DNA of 64,000 nucleotides from Candidatus Opimibacter iunctus. Its GTDB lineage: Bacteria; Bacteroidota; Bacteroidia; Chitinophagales; Saprospiraceae. The notes under the pieces are model-generated. The model made no database searches and was not told where the DNA came from. It saw only the letters and a list, made by a program, of their open reading frames with translations. Positions 27,401 through 33,397 of this stretch are shown here, one piece after another; position 1 is the first letter of the stretch; every line of letters starts with the position of its first letter. The DNA is taken from assembly GCA_016716665.1 (NCBI GenBank), contig JADJVH010000010.1, positions 62,001 to 126,000 of the forward strand, written 5' to 3'. The position numbers and the translations under genes are program-made.

Positions 27401-30318
27401 GTTCCGATGAGTACATCCGGAAGGCAGCTGAACCTGGCAGCAACCGCATTTAATACAACAGGATTTCCACTATAGGCCACTTCACATCCTCCGGAATTTT
27501 GCAATCGGACAAATACGGTATAGCTGGAATCCTGCTTAAGTCCATTGAAGATGTTACTCAATTGGTAGGGACCGGAATTCAATCTGTATTCAAGTGTTGG
27601 ACCACCTGTTGCATTTATAGTGATGCTGCCACTCGGATAGGCTGGCGTAGGTTGGATGACCGTAACCGAATTGATTACCGGAGCTACACTAACTGCTACC
27701 TGGACAGACCCTGTCATCGTGTTCGTGCAAGTGGTCATCGGGTTTGTAGCCTGCACTGTGTATGTTCCGGCCGCTGTTTGCAGGCCAGGAAAATTGAAAG
27801 CTGCTCCAGTACCTGCAAAAGGAGAACCCGTAGGAACAGCATTGATTAACAATTGATAGTTTACGCCGACTTCAGATCCTGACAAGCCAACCACTACACC
27901 ATTCCCATCGCAATAGGTTCCTCCACCTGTTACAGCAAATGGAGTGGGTAATGGATTTGATGTGATGGCTTGAGATGCAGTTGAAGTACAACCATTAGCA
28001 TCGGTCACCGTAACGGTGTATGTTCCGACGGAAAGGCCGCTCAGGTCCTGTGGATCATTGTCTGGTGTCTCTGGTCCGTCATTACTCCAGTCATAGGTAT
28101 AGCCTGAAGTTCCTCCTGTGACTGTAAGATCGATAGCTCCATTACTGCCTCCTGCACACGTCACATTGGTGGGTGTGGTAGTCAGGGATAAGGCTGCGGG
28201 CTGCGTGATTGTAGCGGATGCTGTTGAGGTACAGCCATTCATATCAGTTACAGTTACTGTGTACGCACCTGCAGCGAGTCCGGACAAATCCTGGGGATCA
28301 TTATCCGGAGTCTCGGGACCGTCATTGCTCCAGTCATACGTATAAGGCGATGTGCCTCCAGTTACTGTCAAATCAATAGAACCTGTGGAGGCACCATTGC
28401 AAAGAACGTTGACTTGTGTGGTGGTCAGGACAAGGGCAGGAGGCTGCGTGATGGTCACACTGGCAGTCGAAGTAGCACCAACCATATCTGTGACGGTGAC
28501 CGTATAGGTTCCTGCGGTGAGTCCGGTAAGATCTTGAGTATCATTGTCCGGAGTCTCGGGACCGTCGTTGCTCCAATCGTAGGTATAAGGAGACGAACCA
28601 CTTGTGACCGTCAAGTCTATTGATCCATTGCTCCCTCCATTGCAGGTCACGTTGGTCGATGTGGTTGATAGTATGGGTGCGAAACACAATGTTACCGGCT
28701 GTGGGATACTAACATTATCTATAGTGGCCAGATCTCCCTGTGAGTTAGTGAGAAAGCAAACCTTAATCTGAATCTTATTGCCGGACAATCCTGTCTTGGT
28801 GATCGTCCCTGACCCGTTTTGATCCACAGAAGGAAAGGCATATTGAATCGTACCAACTCCTCCACCTACAACATTGGCGATGGTTGTAAATGCACCTCCA
28901 TTGATACTGTATTGTACATTAATATAATCTTCATTATCAAATCCGGTCCAGGTGAGCTCAACAGAAAACTGTACTGTCCCTGAAGTTGAAATATTGATTT
29001 CAGGGCTGATCCAACATAAATCCTGGTCTGAATCCAAGCCTTCAAGTTTACCTGCCACCGTCGCAAAATAATCTCCGTTGTCACGACCGATACCCGTTGG
29101 TGGTTCATCAAATGTCCATGGAGAAAGTGTCCAGTTCAATCCAAAAAGGTTGTTGACCTGGTTGATCAGGTATCCCTTATTGGGAACACTGAATGTTTCA
29201 GAATATGGTCCCGTGGCTATTGATCCGACAACATAGGATGCTGTAGAGGTACAAGGCGGAACAGAACTATCTGTAACCGTCACCGTATATGATCCCGCGG
29301 TCAGTCCGCTGATATCCTGTGTCGTTGCTCCTCCAGTCCATGCATAGGTATACCCTGGATTGCCTCCACTCACTGTCAGATCTATAGCACCATTAGGCCC
29401 TCCGCAAGATGCAGGAAAGGTCACAGCACTTTGGGCAATAGGAGAACTGATGATCGTAACACTTGTTGTCTGTGTACAAGATGCTCCATCCGTCACGGTA
29501 ACCGTATAGCTTCCTGCGGCCAGTCCGGTCAGATCCTGGGGATCATTGTCCGGAGTCTCCGGTCCGTCATTGCTCCAGTCATACGTATATCCGCTACCTG
29601 AACCACCAGAAACGCTCAGGTCAATTGAGCCTGAATTCGGGCCATTGCAAACTATATTCTTTTGTGTGGTGGTCAACACGGGTTGAGCGCAATTTAAAGA
29701 AACACCTACCTGTGGTACACTTACATTATCGATGGTGACCACCTCAGCATTTGCATTGGTGAAAACACAAACCCTGATGCGAAGTGTAGAACCAGAGATA
29801 CCTCCCTGCATTACAGTCCCGGAACCATTGAAGGACGTGCCTGGATTTTGAAAGGGATACCCTACTGTAGCACATGCATTGCCTCCAAATTGGTTAGGCA
29901 CCATCGTATAAGGCCCACCATTGACACTGTACATTACGCGGATCCAGTCCGTCAAACATGTATTGGCCATGACATCTGTATCAAATCCAGCCCAGGTCAA
30001 ATCAACATTAACCGAAACCACGCCTGCAGCTCCGATCTGCAACAAAGGACTCTCCCAACATACTTCCTGGTCAAGGTCAATAGATTCCATGACACCTCCT
30101 GCTGTAGTATTAAAATAATCTGTAGGGTCCCGGAGATCCGCAACTAGGCATGTGCCTGAAGCATCCCATGGTGTTATAGTCCAGTCCACGCCAGCAAAAT
30201 CGTTTGCACAGCTCAGTTTATACCCTTTATTGGGTGTTGAAAAGGCTTCTAAATATTGTGCTTTTGCGGAAAGGGATGCCAGGAAGAAAAGGCAAACGAG
30301 CGTTTGGCGAATGTTCAT
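17638..30318 (-). CDS. Giant surface protein: SprB, HYR, lamin-tail, DUF11, dockerin, cohesin-like and T9SS domains (family B giant 1)
   Basis: About 4226 residues from the ATG at 30318 (MNIRQTLVCLFFLASLSAKAQ, a clean signal peptide); an upstream frame to 30375 adds 19 unlikely residues. Order: two jelly-roll-like domains of the same type (about 20-205 and 370-550) separated and followed by SprB-like repeats, five of them with the motif WSNDGPETPDND or a close variant; a beta-propeller-like segment (about 960-1195); more SprB-like repeats; an array of about ten HYR domains (about 1540-2600), two of them interrupted by a lamin-tail-like domain; a DUF11 domain (starting VDLSLVKSLNPNQGP); a PKD-like segment; then the family B stalk with dockerin-like repeats, cohesin-like domain and sorting domain (ending KKMIIIE). 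SprB repeats are known from gliding adhesins. Adhesion is the best guess (inference). Confidence 0.85.
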   Translation of the reverse strand: MNIRQTLVCLFFLASLSAKAQYLEAFSTPNKGYKLSCANDFAGVDWTITPWDASGTCLVADLRDPTDYFNTTAGGVMESIDLDQEVCWESPLLQIGAAGVVSVNVDLTWAGFDTDVMANTCLTDWIRVMYSVNGGPYTMVPNQFGGNACATVGYPFQNPGTSFNGSGTVMQGGISGSTLRIRVCVFTNANAEVVTIDNVSVPQVGVSLNCAQPVLTTTQKNIVCNGPNSGSIDLSVSGGSGSGYTYDWSNDGPETPDNDPQDLTGLAAGSYTVTVTDGASCTQTTSVTIISSPIAQSAVTFPASCGGPNGAIDLTVSGGNPGYTYAWTGGATTQDISGLTAGSYTVTVTDSSVPPCTSTASYVVGSIATGPYSETFSVPNKGYLINQVNNLFGLNWTLSPWTFDEPPTGIGRDNGDYFATVAGKLEGLDSDQDLCWISPEINISTSGTVQFSVELTWTGFDNEDYINVQYSINGGAFTTIANVVGGGVGTIQYAFPSVDQNGSGTITKTGLSGNKIQIKVCFLTNSQGDLATIDNVSIPQPVTLCFAPILSTTSTNVTCNGGSNGSIDLTVTSGSSPYTYDWSNDGPETPDNDTQDLTGLTAGTYTVTVTDMVGATSTASVTITQPPALVLTTTQVNVLCNGASTGSIDLTVTGGTSPYTYDWSNDGPETPDNDPQDLSGLAAGAYTVTVTDMNGCTSTASATITQPAALSLTTTPTNVTCAGGSNGAIDLTVTGGTSGYTYDWSNDGPETPDNDPQDLSGLSVGTYTVTVTDANGCTSTASQAITSNPLPTPFAVTGGGTYCDGNGVVVGLSGSEVGVNYQLLINAVPTGSPFAGTGAAFNFPGLQTAAGTYTVQATNPMTTCTNTMTGSVQVAVSVAPVINSVTVIQPTPAYPSGSITINATGGPTLEYRLNSGPYQLSNIFNGLKQDSSYTVFVRLQNSGGCEVAYSGNPVVLNAVAARFSCLPDVLIGTSPFQDSMWHIDLGTGTVIKRLGPTLPGFTITGMNGLATHPLTGEHYILMKVNGISGRLLGKVDIQTGVCTSVGNTGDNFASITFHSDGTLYGATGNGATVPETLYELNPTNGSKTLLYAMGNGADGEVICYNPDDDYIYHWSGNSTVVFEKLPSTAVTYVPVNIPITGVTGGEIFGAIYRGDNKFIISNISSNFKEVTLTAGGATFGPNLTNNPDDLRGLIKETCISSITVTGQPIVCEQGSVTLTVNGGESNYQWYKNGLLIPTATNPSYTATTSGLYNCIYTDPCGVTDSVPQGILLTSATNPVLTTVVTPTCFGQMIGAIDLSVSGGTPAYTYDWSTDGPETPDNDPQDLTGLNAGIYTVTVSDANGCMTSASATIEQPTQISISLMPVSTCVGLSNGKITVGISGGIPLYDIAWNGPGANDGVANDQSSGYMITNLPGGSYAITVTDNNNCSQSTSVIVVENPLPVCNIAGPDSLCALSMGYIYSGTPGMSAYSWSITGNATIAGSTTGSSVTVNAGMQGAATISVTITDANGCTSSCTKAVEVNSSAPSITCPANITIECDESTAPVNTGNPVVLDCDFDATVSSSDAITSGNCPQEYTITRTWTAIDGSGQSASCVQTISVEDSTAPSLFCPSNITVECFTDTIVTNTGIATATDNCDGVPVIDYSDTSVSGGCGGSFFRLWTVTDACGNNTSCAQLITIDDNTPPVITSCPVDVTIECDQSTLPASNGTATSSDNCDTAPAVTYDDVTFSPQEGCSQEYVILRTWISTDDCGNSSTCIQEILVEDTTPPVITCPDNLTLECIDDTSTETTGFASATDNCSAFPEIFSDDVTISGDCGPEYTITRTWTAYDDCGNSATCVQVISIEDTTPPVITCPANVTVQCTVSTVPANTGGNATATDICDQTPLITFSDVTVAGGCPQERTITRVWTATDDCGNSSTCAQTIVVDDSTPPSIVCPANLTVSCASEVPPVSTQSVTSSDNCGSVTVTHGGDVISDSTCINRFKITRLYVSTDACGNASSCTQLITVFDNTAPSITCPSNVTIECSSSTLPANTGMASASDNCQSGVMPLPVVWINEFHYDNTGTDAGEFVEVAGTAGVDLSTYSIVLYNGSGGAVYDTDILAGTIDNESNGFGAVSLSYPANGIQNGPPDGIALVHNSTVVQFLSYEGSFTAVGGPANGMVSTDIGVVELGTEPLGMSLRLTGMGTTYANFSWVGPGVQSPGTLNAGQTITAMPPAPPLPVTYNDVITSSMICPQQYTIARTWSAVDACGNSSSCTQIINIVDTTPPSISCPPNLTLECTAVTTPANTGTAAASDNCQGSGVPLPVIWINEFHYDNTGTDAGEFIEVAGTAGLNLSGYSIVLYNGTGGASYDTDILSGVIDNESNGYGAISLAYPSNGIQNGSPDGIALVQGTTVIQFLSYEGTFTAVGGPANGMLSTDIGVSEAGTEALGLSLRLTGSGNAYSAFSWNAPAAQSPGSLNPGQTITVTADPGVSVVFNDNIIPSQQCPQAYTINRTWTAEDECGNTSSCTQVITIRDTTPPLITCPPNVTIDFGVDESTETNGVATATDNCSTQIALDFDDVIIPGECDEEYMIERTFTAIDQCGNSSTCLQIVNVDGMCIVDLSLVKSLNPNQGPLDGGDNVQFTITVTNEGEVTVGSVTITDYIPIGFMLNDPDWTPGMAGSTGQSASIILSIANGGLDGNGLNPFESVSVQITLKINEDIQPGSYANIAEISQVLRPNGVDITDRDIDSDPDQNDTNDPPSEDDQDPAYICILPIPVISGDAYVCPGETTTYFVADYNPDFVYTWSLSSGGVIVSTTAQSVTIAWGNTPGGPFQLTLNTLVGPEGCQTTTFLFVYIQGVESLSCNDHVQISLGPDCEAVVLSGMILEGEAEGNNNYFVIITDEQGNVIPNATLTSEHIGRCFTVTVANECNDQSCWGTICVEDKIPPVVECTDVTISCGSILDPVTTAPYNYDACGDVELTYTDSESGDDCEEQILTRTWTATDGSGNTATCIQTITILPLTLDNIVFPPAYVGVCGESALPDHTGWPTVDGNPITEDNSLCNIFVGYWDKELNDCGGGRKIARTWTVLNWCTVEVAEAVQVIKLSDNVGPELTCPADYEVGTDFWYCYANVSVPKPIAVDECSEIASYSLTSSDGVVVSFGNNFVINGLPVGTHTVTWTVYDECGNSSTCSFHITVVDDVVPVANCDLHTIVSLTNDGPSGITLVPASVFDDGSYDNCGPVTFRARRMDSCIDFDWTTDGACIDDHPGGVPPVNSRDRGTVHRPCVPFACCDVGAGPIMVELEVTDAAGNVNYCMVEAQVQDKISPFVQCPSDIIVSCDFWFNVQEGTFVDGEGNNNGALDEDPLSAVFGNMYDAFRYDESFRKNIIINDPSNEEYSQPHNWGLEGWADDNCEVNLQVRVRIIDDCSGDDLPGNAPDGAVKLIERRFSASDGNEGVAPGTCTQRIWVVDYDPFFITDNTCNNSNPQDGVIWPCDVLLTTCPEDLGNTGEPTVFDDACSLIGVTYEDQRFDFVDGACFKILRTWAVIDWCQYDSQTGEGLWHYTQVIKVHDQDGPEFVAPCETVTLCVADEGVSLPANNQAFLGEDNPLASSCSVHLNLSRTVHETCSDIVNYDVKLYPYNGTDFIYLKTTTPATVDENNDAVLTFDTRQNSIKAIRDNGLPYNSQFCGDYHRILWSVEDGCGNWNTCEYLIRLEDCKQPSPVCINGLSTVVMPVGGQVTVWAKDFNASSFDDCTPEADLLYSFSGEVYTPSYTYTCQNVPAFNTELSTEIWVADAGTDDNCNSKIEWSERNKDYCTTTIVIADNAGVCDTSGPIVGSILAGEVFTEDLQPVEKVSVNINAPGHVFPTYLTTQDGQYSFNDLVIPEHFTVQAERNDNHRNGVSTLDLVKIQKHLLGIETMDNPYDLIAADANNSQSVSAIDLIELRKLILGIYVELPTNKSWRFVDKHYQFADTDNPWPFHEYIDMPGMSADEMDEDFVAIKMGDVNNSVQANANQVLPRNGNGVVNFVTDNREISAGEMVSVAISSADFAGIEGYQFTMDANGLEFRGIEAGSVNMSDENIGVFGSRLTASWNNVGGVSATASDVLFTLYFQATTSGTLSEMISINSKVTQAEAYNTSSDIKDLKLTFRGAEDAAEFALYQNEPNPYKGTTVIGYDLPAAGDVTLTLFDVTGKVVFVKDQQSVKGYNTILLSSKDVPSKGVLYYRLDANGYSATKKMIIIE
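22890..24180 (-). repeat. Duplicated HYR domain with nested lamin-tail-like domain
   Basis: Two composite units about 770 bases apart. In each, a HYR domain reads normally to DNCQ, is interrupted by about 170 residues beginning V(V/I)WINEFHYDNTGTDAGEF, and resumes with (T)YND or FND and the usual second half (CPQ.YTI.RTW...ECGN or ACGN). The inserted part resembles the lamin tail domain seen in other secreted bacterial proteins. Confidence 0.78.
25900..29700 (-). repeat. SprB-like repeats of giant 1
   Basis: Seven SprB-like units can be read, five of them carrying YTYDWS(N/T)DGPETPDND followed by a L(T/S)GL...G.YTVTV.D ending. Units near 27960-28650 are in direct tandem at about 240-base spacing; the others are separated by different domains. 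Confidence 0.8.
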
Positions 30319-30582
30319 GTGGTTCAGGTTGGTTTTGATAGATTGGGATTTGAGGTCTACTATACTGAGGCACAAGATAATATGATTCCCAAAACCAGAG
30401 CTAAAAACATACCGCTTTCTTATGTAAAGTTTTTCCTGAAAAGCCTTGGTTTACAAACATTTAACATGTCAAATGAGCCTCCTGGTTGGTGACTCTTATA
30501 AGAATAAGAAAATACTGATATCTTGGGGTCAATTCATCCGGACACCAGAAATTTTCTTTAACACACGCAAACGAATGCCATC

Positions 30583-31117
30583 ATGGAAGGTTATTTAGCA
30601 CAAATCATCATGTTTGCCGGCAATTTCGCCCCCTCAAAACTGGGCTTTTTGCTACGGACAACTTCAATCCATTGCCCAAAACAGTGCCTTGTTTGCTTTG
30701 TTAGGAACCTACTATGGCGGAGATGGCCAGACGACCTTCGCCCTTCCTGATTTAAGAGGACGTGTCCCTGTTGGCACCGGAAATGGTCCAGGTTTACCCC
30801 CTGTTAACCTTGGCGAATTATCCGGATCACCAACTACTACCCTGACCGTAAACCAAATGCCGGCGCATAATCACACGGCTATAACAAATGTTGGGGTAAG
30901 TTCCGCTAATACAACCAGCGAAGAAGCCGCTGGCAATATTCTGGCAAACCAGGCACAAAACTTCTATGCCGAGCCAGCAACAGCCAATGGTTTACTGGGA
31001 GGCGTAACCACTACGGTTAATGTAAATGGCGGGAATCAACCGGTAAATATTATGCAACCCTATCTAGGGATGAATTATGTTATATGTCTCTATGGGATTT
31101 TTCCTTCAAGAAACTAA
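30583..31117 (+). pseudogene. Phage tail-collar domain protein, copy 1, with one-base frameshift
   Basis: A relative of MdpB-type tail-collar proteins. From the ATG at 30583 the frame reads MEGYLAQIIMFAGNFAP, matching copy 2. It then shifts in a run of five C (30629-30633); removing one C restores APQNWAFCYGQLQSIAQN and the rest of the domain (TFALPDLRGRVPVGTG, then LTVNQMPAHNHTA) to a stop at 31117. A TTG at 30614 could restart the downstream frame without the first 11 residues. The body is intact and nearly identical to copy 2 in places, so a sequencing error or very recent mutation is likely. First gene of a five-gene plus-strand operon. No export signal is visible. Confidence 0.85.
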
Positions 31118-31157
31118 AAGCTAATACAGAACAGAACCTATTTAAACACTACACTGA

Positions 31158-31691
31158 ATGGAAGGTTATATTGCTCAAATCATCATGTTTGCCGGAAATT
31201 TTGCCCCTAAATTCTGGGCTTTTTGCGCCGGGCAAATTTTATCCATTTCCCAAAACACCGCCCTTTTCTCCTTGTTGGGGACCACGTATGGTGGAAATGG
31301 CCAGACTACTTTCGGCCTCCCGGATTTAAGAGGGCGTGTCCCTGTTGGCACCGGACAAGGTCCTGGGCTACCCAATGTTACCCTTGGCGAATTATCCGGA
31401 ATACCTGCTACTACCCTGACCGTAAACCAAATGCCGGCGCATAATCACACGGCTATAACAAATGTTAGGGTAAGTTCCGCAAATACAACCAGTGAAGAAG
31501 CCGCTGGCAATATTCTGGCAAACCAGGCACAAAATTTCTATGCACCCGTAGGAACTGCCAATGGTTCACTGGGAGGCGTTACCACTACGGTTGGTTTAAA
31601 TGGCGGGAATCAACCGGTAAATATTATGCAACCCTATCTAGGGATGAATTATGTTATATGTCTCAATGGGATTTTCCCTTCAAGAAACTAA
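31158..31691 (+). CDS. Phage tail-collar domain protein (MdpB-like), copy 2
   Basis: 177 residues, the usual size for stand-alone collar proteins. The start MEGYIAQIIMFAGNFAP and the signature LPDLRGRVPVGTGQGPGLP are typical, followed by LTVNQMPAHNHTA and a C-terminal NYVICLNGIFPSRN. In phages this domain lies in tail fibre tips; stand-alone bacterial homologues are often called microcystin-dependent proteins and have no settled function. It follows copy 1 by 40 bases. The 3' ends of both copies are almost base-for-base identical, so the pair is a recent tandem duplication. No other phage structural gene is near, so a prophage is unlikely. It may be the substrate of the modifying enzymes encoded downstream (inference). 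Confidence 0.92.
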   Translation: MEGYIAQIIMFAGNFAPKFWAFCAGQILSISQNTALFSLLGTTYGGNGQTTFGLPDLRGRVPVGTGQGPGLPNVTLGELSGIPATTLTVNQMPAHNHTAITNVRVSSANTTSEEAAGNILANQAQNFYAPVGTANGSLGGVTTTVGLNGGNQPVNIMQPYLGMNYVICLNGIFPSRN

Positions 31692-31723
31692 ACCCTATTT
31701 TTTGATCACCAGATACGTTTTGC

Positions 31724-32374
31724 ATGAAAAGAAGATTTTTTATTCAGGGGACAACTATAGGGACAATCGGACTGGGGATCATTTCTCCTGACCTTTTAGC
31801 TTTCCCTGCCAATTTTGAACACGGTAGTGTCGCCACATGGCTACGCCAAATGAGTTGGACCCTCACTGTCCAGAGAAGGACATTAGCTATGTCTGCACCT
31901 GAATCTTTCAAGCAAATAACAAGTGGGAAAAATGAATATTTCGCCAATCATGGGTATCATCCAGTGAGTGAGACCTGTTATTTCTTTGGCGATGATGAAC
32001 AATACTGCTTCTATCCCTTAGTTGCTCGCCATACGGCATCCGGAACAAGTGATTTGCTATTACCCGTTTATCGGAGGAATAGTCAGCATCAATGGCAGCC
32101 GGTTCAGACGCTTTCAGGATTTCAGGTAGAAGCTTTGATTAAGGCCTCCCATGCCCTCAGGGAAAAATCCCCGGCAATGATTCAATCCTTACTTTTTCCC
32201 ATAGGTAAAGCAAGCATAGGTCATGGCGCTGCTGCTTATGCTACTCGGGAAGGAACCGTTTCCATTGTCACCAGGTTAAAGGACGGGAGGGCCACCACCA
32301 CCTGCAGCGTAACGAGTCGTGATGGAAAGGTTTTTCATGAAACGTTTCCAAGCCACCATACCCTGGCCTGCTAA
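31724..32374 (+). CDS. Unknown protein with twin-arginine (Tat) type signal
   Basis: 216 residues, not recognised. The N-terminus MKRRFFIQGTTIGTIGLG has the twin arginine followed by a mildly hydrophobic stretch, as in Tat signals, so it is probably exported folded. The body has no metal-binding or catalytic motif that I can name. It contains a segment DDEQYCFYPLVARHTASG and a central helix that is probably amphipathic, and it ends in HHTLAC. It starts 33 bases after the second collar gene and ends 12 bases before the methyltransferase gene, so it is in the same operon. A role as carrier, chaperone or cofactor-bearing partner of the collar proteins would fit its position but cannot be read from the sequence. 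Confidence 0.75.
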   Translation: MKRRFFIQGTTIGTIGLGIISPDLLAFPANFEHGSVATWLRQMSWTLTVQRRTLAMSAPESFKQITSGKNEYFANHGYHPVSETCYFFGDDEQYCFYPLVARHTASGTSDLLLPVYRRNSQHQWQPVQTLSGFQVEALIKASHALREKSPAMIQSLLFPIGKASIGHGAAAYATREGTVSIVTRLKDGRATTTCSVTSRDGKVFHETFPSHHTLAC

Positions 32375-32386
32375 AAATTTCCAGGC

Positions 32387-33397
32387 ATGGGCCGGCAACA
32401 GTTGCTCAATCCTAAATTGGCCCTGATCACCTCTGCCTTACTGGAAGAAAAGGATTATATCCCAACTATAGCAAAGGCAACCAATGATCTGTTCCATCTC
32501 CTGATGGAAATAACCCAACTGAATCCGGAAGAAGAGATACTCCGAACTCCTGTTTTACTTCCTGACGGTAAAGGTATCGGACCGTATTGGGCTGCGATGT
32601 GTATAAACGACATGATGCGCACTAAAAAATTTGTGCGCGGATTGTTTTGTGCTATTCAGGCCGCACAACAACGATTTCCGGGAATCCCTGTACATGTGCT
32701 CTACGCAGGTACAGGTCCCTTCGCTACACTGGCGCTTCCGATGACCACCGTTTTTACAGCGGATCAAGTGCAATTCACGTTCCTGGAAGTCAACCCCTTT
32801 GCCCATCAAATGGTTCAGCAAACTATATCCGATTTCGGTATACAGGCTTTTATCAGAGAAGTCGTCTTAACAGACGCGACACGCTATATACCAATCGGAG
32901 ATGTACATATTCTACTTTCTGAAACCATGCAACGCGCTCTGGATAAAGAGCCCCAGGTGGCCATCACTCACCACTTGATTCCTTACCTGCATCCTGAAGG
33001 ATTCTTAGTCCCGGAATCAATAGAGATTCAGGCCGGACTACTGAATCCGGCAAACGAAATCACACGCATGCAGGATTTCATCAATCCTCCTGAACACTAT
33101 ATTGAATATCTCCAGACTATCTTTGAATTAAACCAATATACATCACGCTCCTTTTCTGGTGAATTTCCAACTACTGACCTTGTGGTAAGTGCAGCACAGG
33201 CTGAGAAACATCCTCAATTACATTTGTTTACACATATCCGGGTGTTTGGCAAAGAAGTACTGACACCATGGCAAAGCGGATTGACCCTACCTAAAAAAAT
33301 AACCGACTTGCATTTTCAAAACCAAACACATCTGGGATTTTCCTTTCAATATCTTTCAGGTGATACGCCAGGCTTTCATTTCCGTGTACTGGAATGA
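32387..33397 (+). CDS. Putative class I SAM-dependent methyltransferase, PRMT-like
   Basis: 336 residues. The SAM-binding motif I is visible as VHVLYAGTGPFATLALP (102-118), followed by an acidic residue ending the second strand (TFLEVNP, Glu134). A later segment, DVHILLSETMQ (172-182), resembles the first half of the double-E loop of protein arginine methyltransferases. A beta-rich C-terminal half (PEGFLVPESIEIQAGLLNP onward) also recalls PRMT barrels. The strict second Glu of PRMTs is not clear, so the substrate may not be arginine. No signal peptide; cytoplasmic. Its stop overlaps the start of the next gene (ATGA at 33394-33397), so the two enzymes are translationally coupled. Confidence 0.68.
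   Translation: MGRQQLLNPKLALITSALLEEKDYIPTIAKATNDLFHLLMEITQLNPEEEILRTPVLLPDGKGIGPYWAAMCINDMMRTKKFVRGLFCAIQAAQQRFPGIPVHVLYAGTGPFATLALPMTTVFTADQVQFTFLEVNPFAHQMVQQTISDFGIQAFIREVVLTDATRYIPIGDVHILLSETMQRALDKEPQVAITHHLIPYLHPEGFLVPESIEIQAGLLNPANEITRMQDFINPPEHYIEYLQTIFELNQYTSRSFSGEFPTTDLVVSAAQAEKHPQLHLFTHIRVFGKEVLTPWQSGLTLPKKITDLHFQNQTHLGFSFQYLSGDTPGFHFRVLE

Larger units (their letters stand above)
30583..31691 (+). repeat. Tandem duplication of the tail-collar gene
   Basis: The two genes align at an offset of 575 bases (574 plus the frameshift base). Blocks from about 30826 to 30968 and at the 3' end differ by only a few bases, while the segments around codons 20-60 and near the Ala/Pro-rich part have diverged more. 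Confidence 0.9.
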
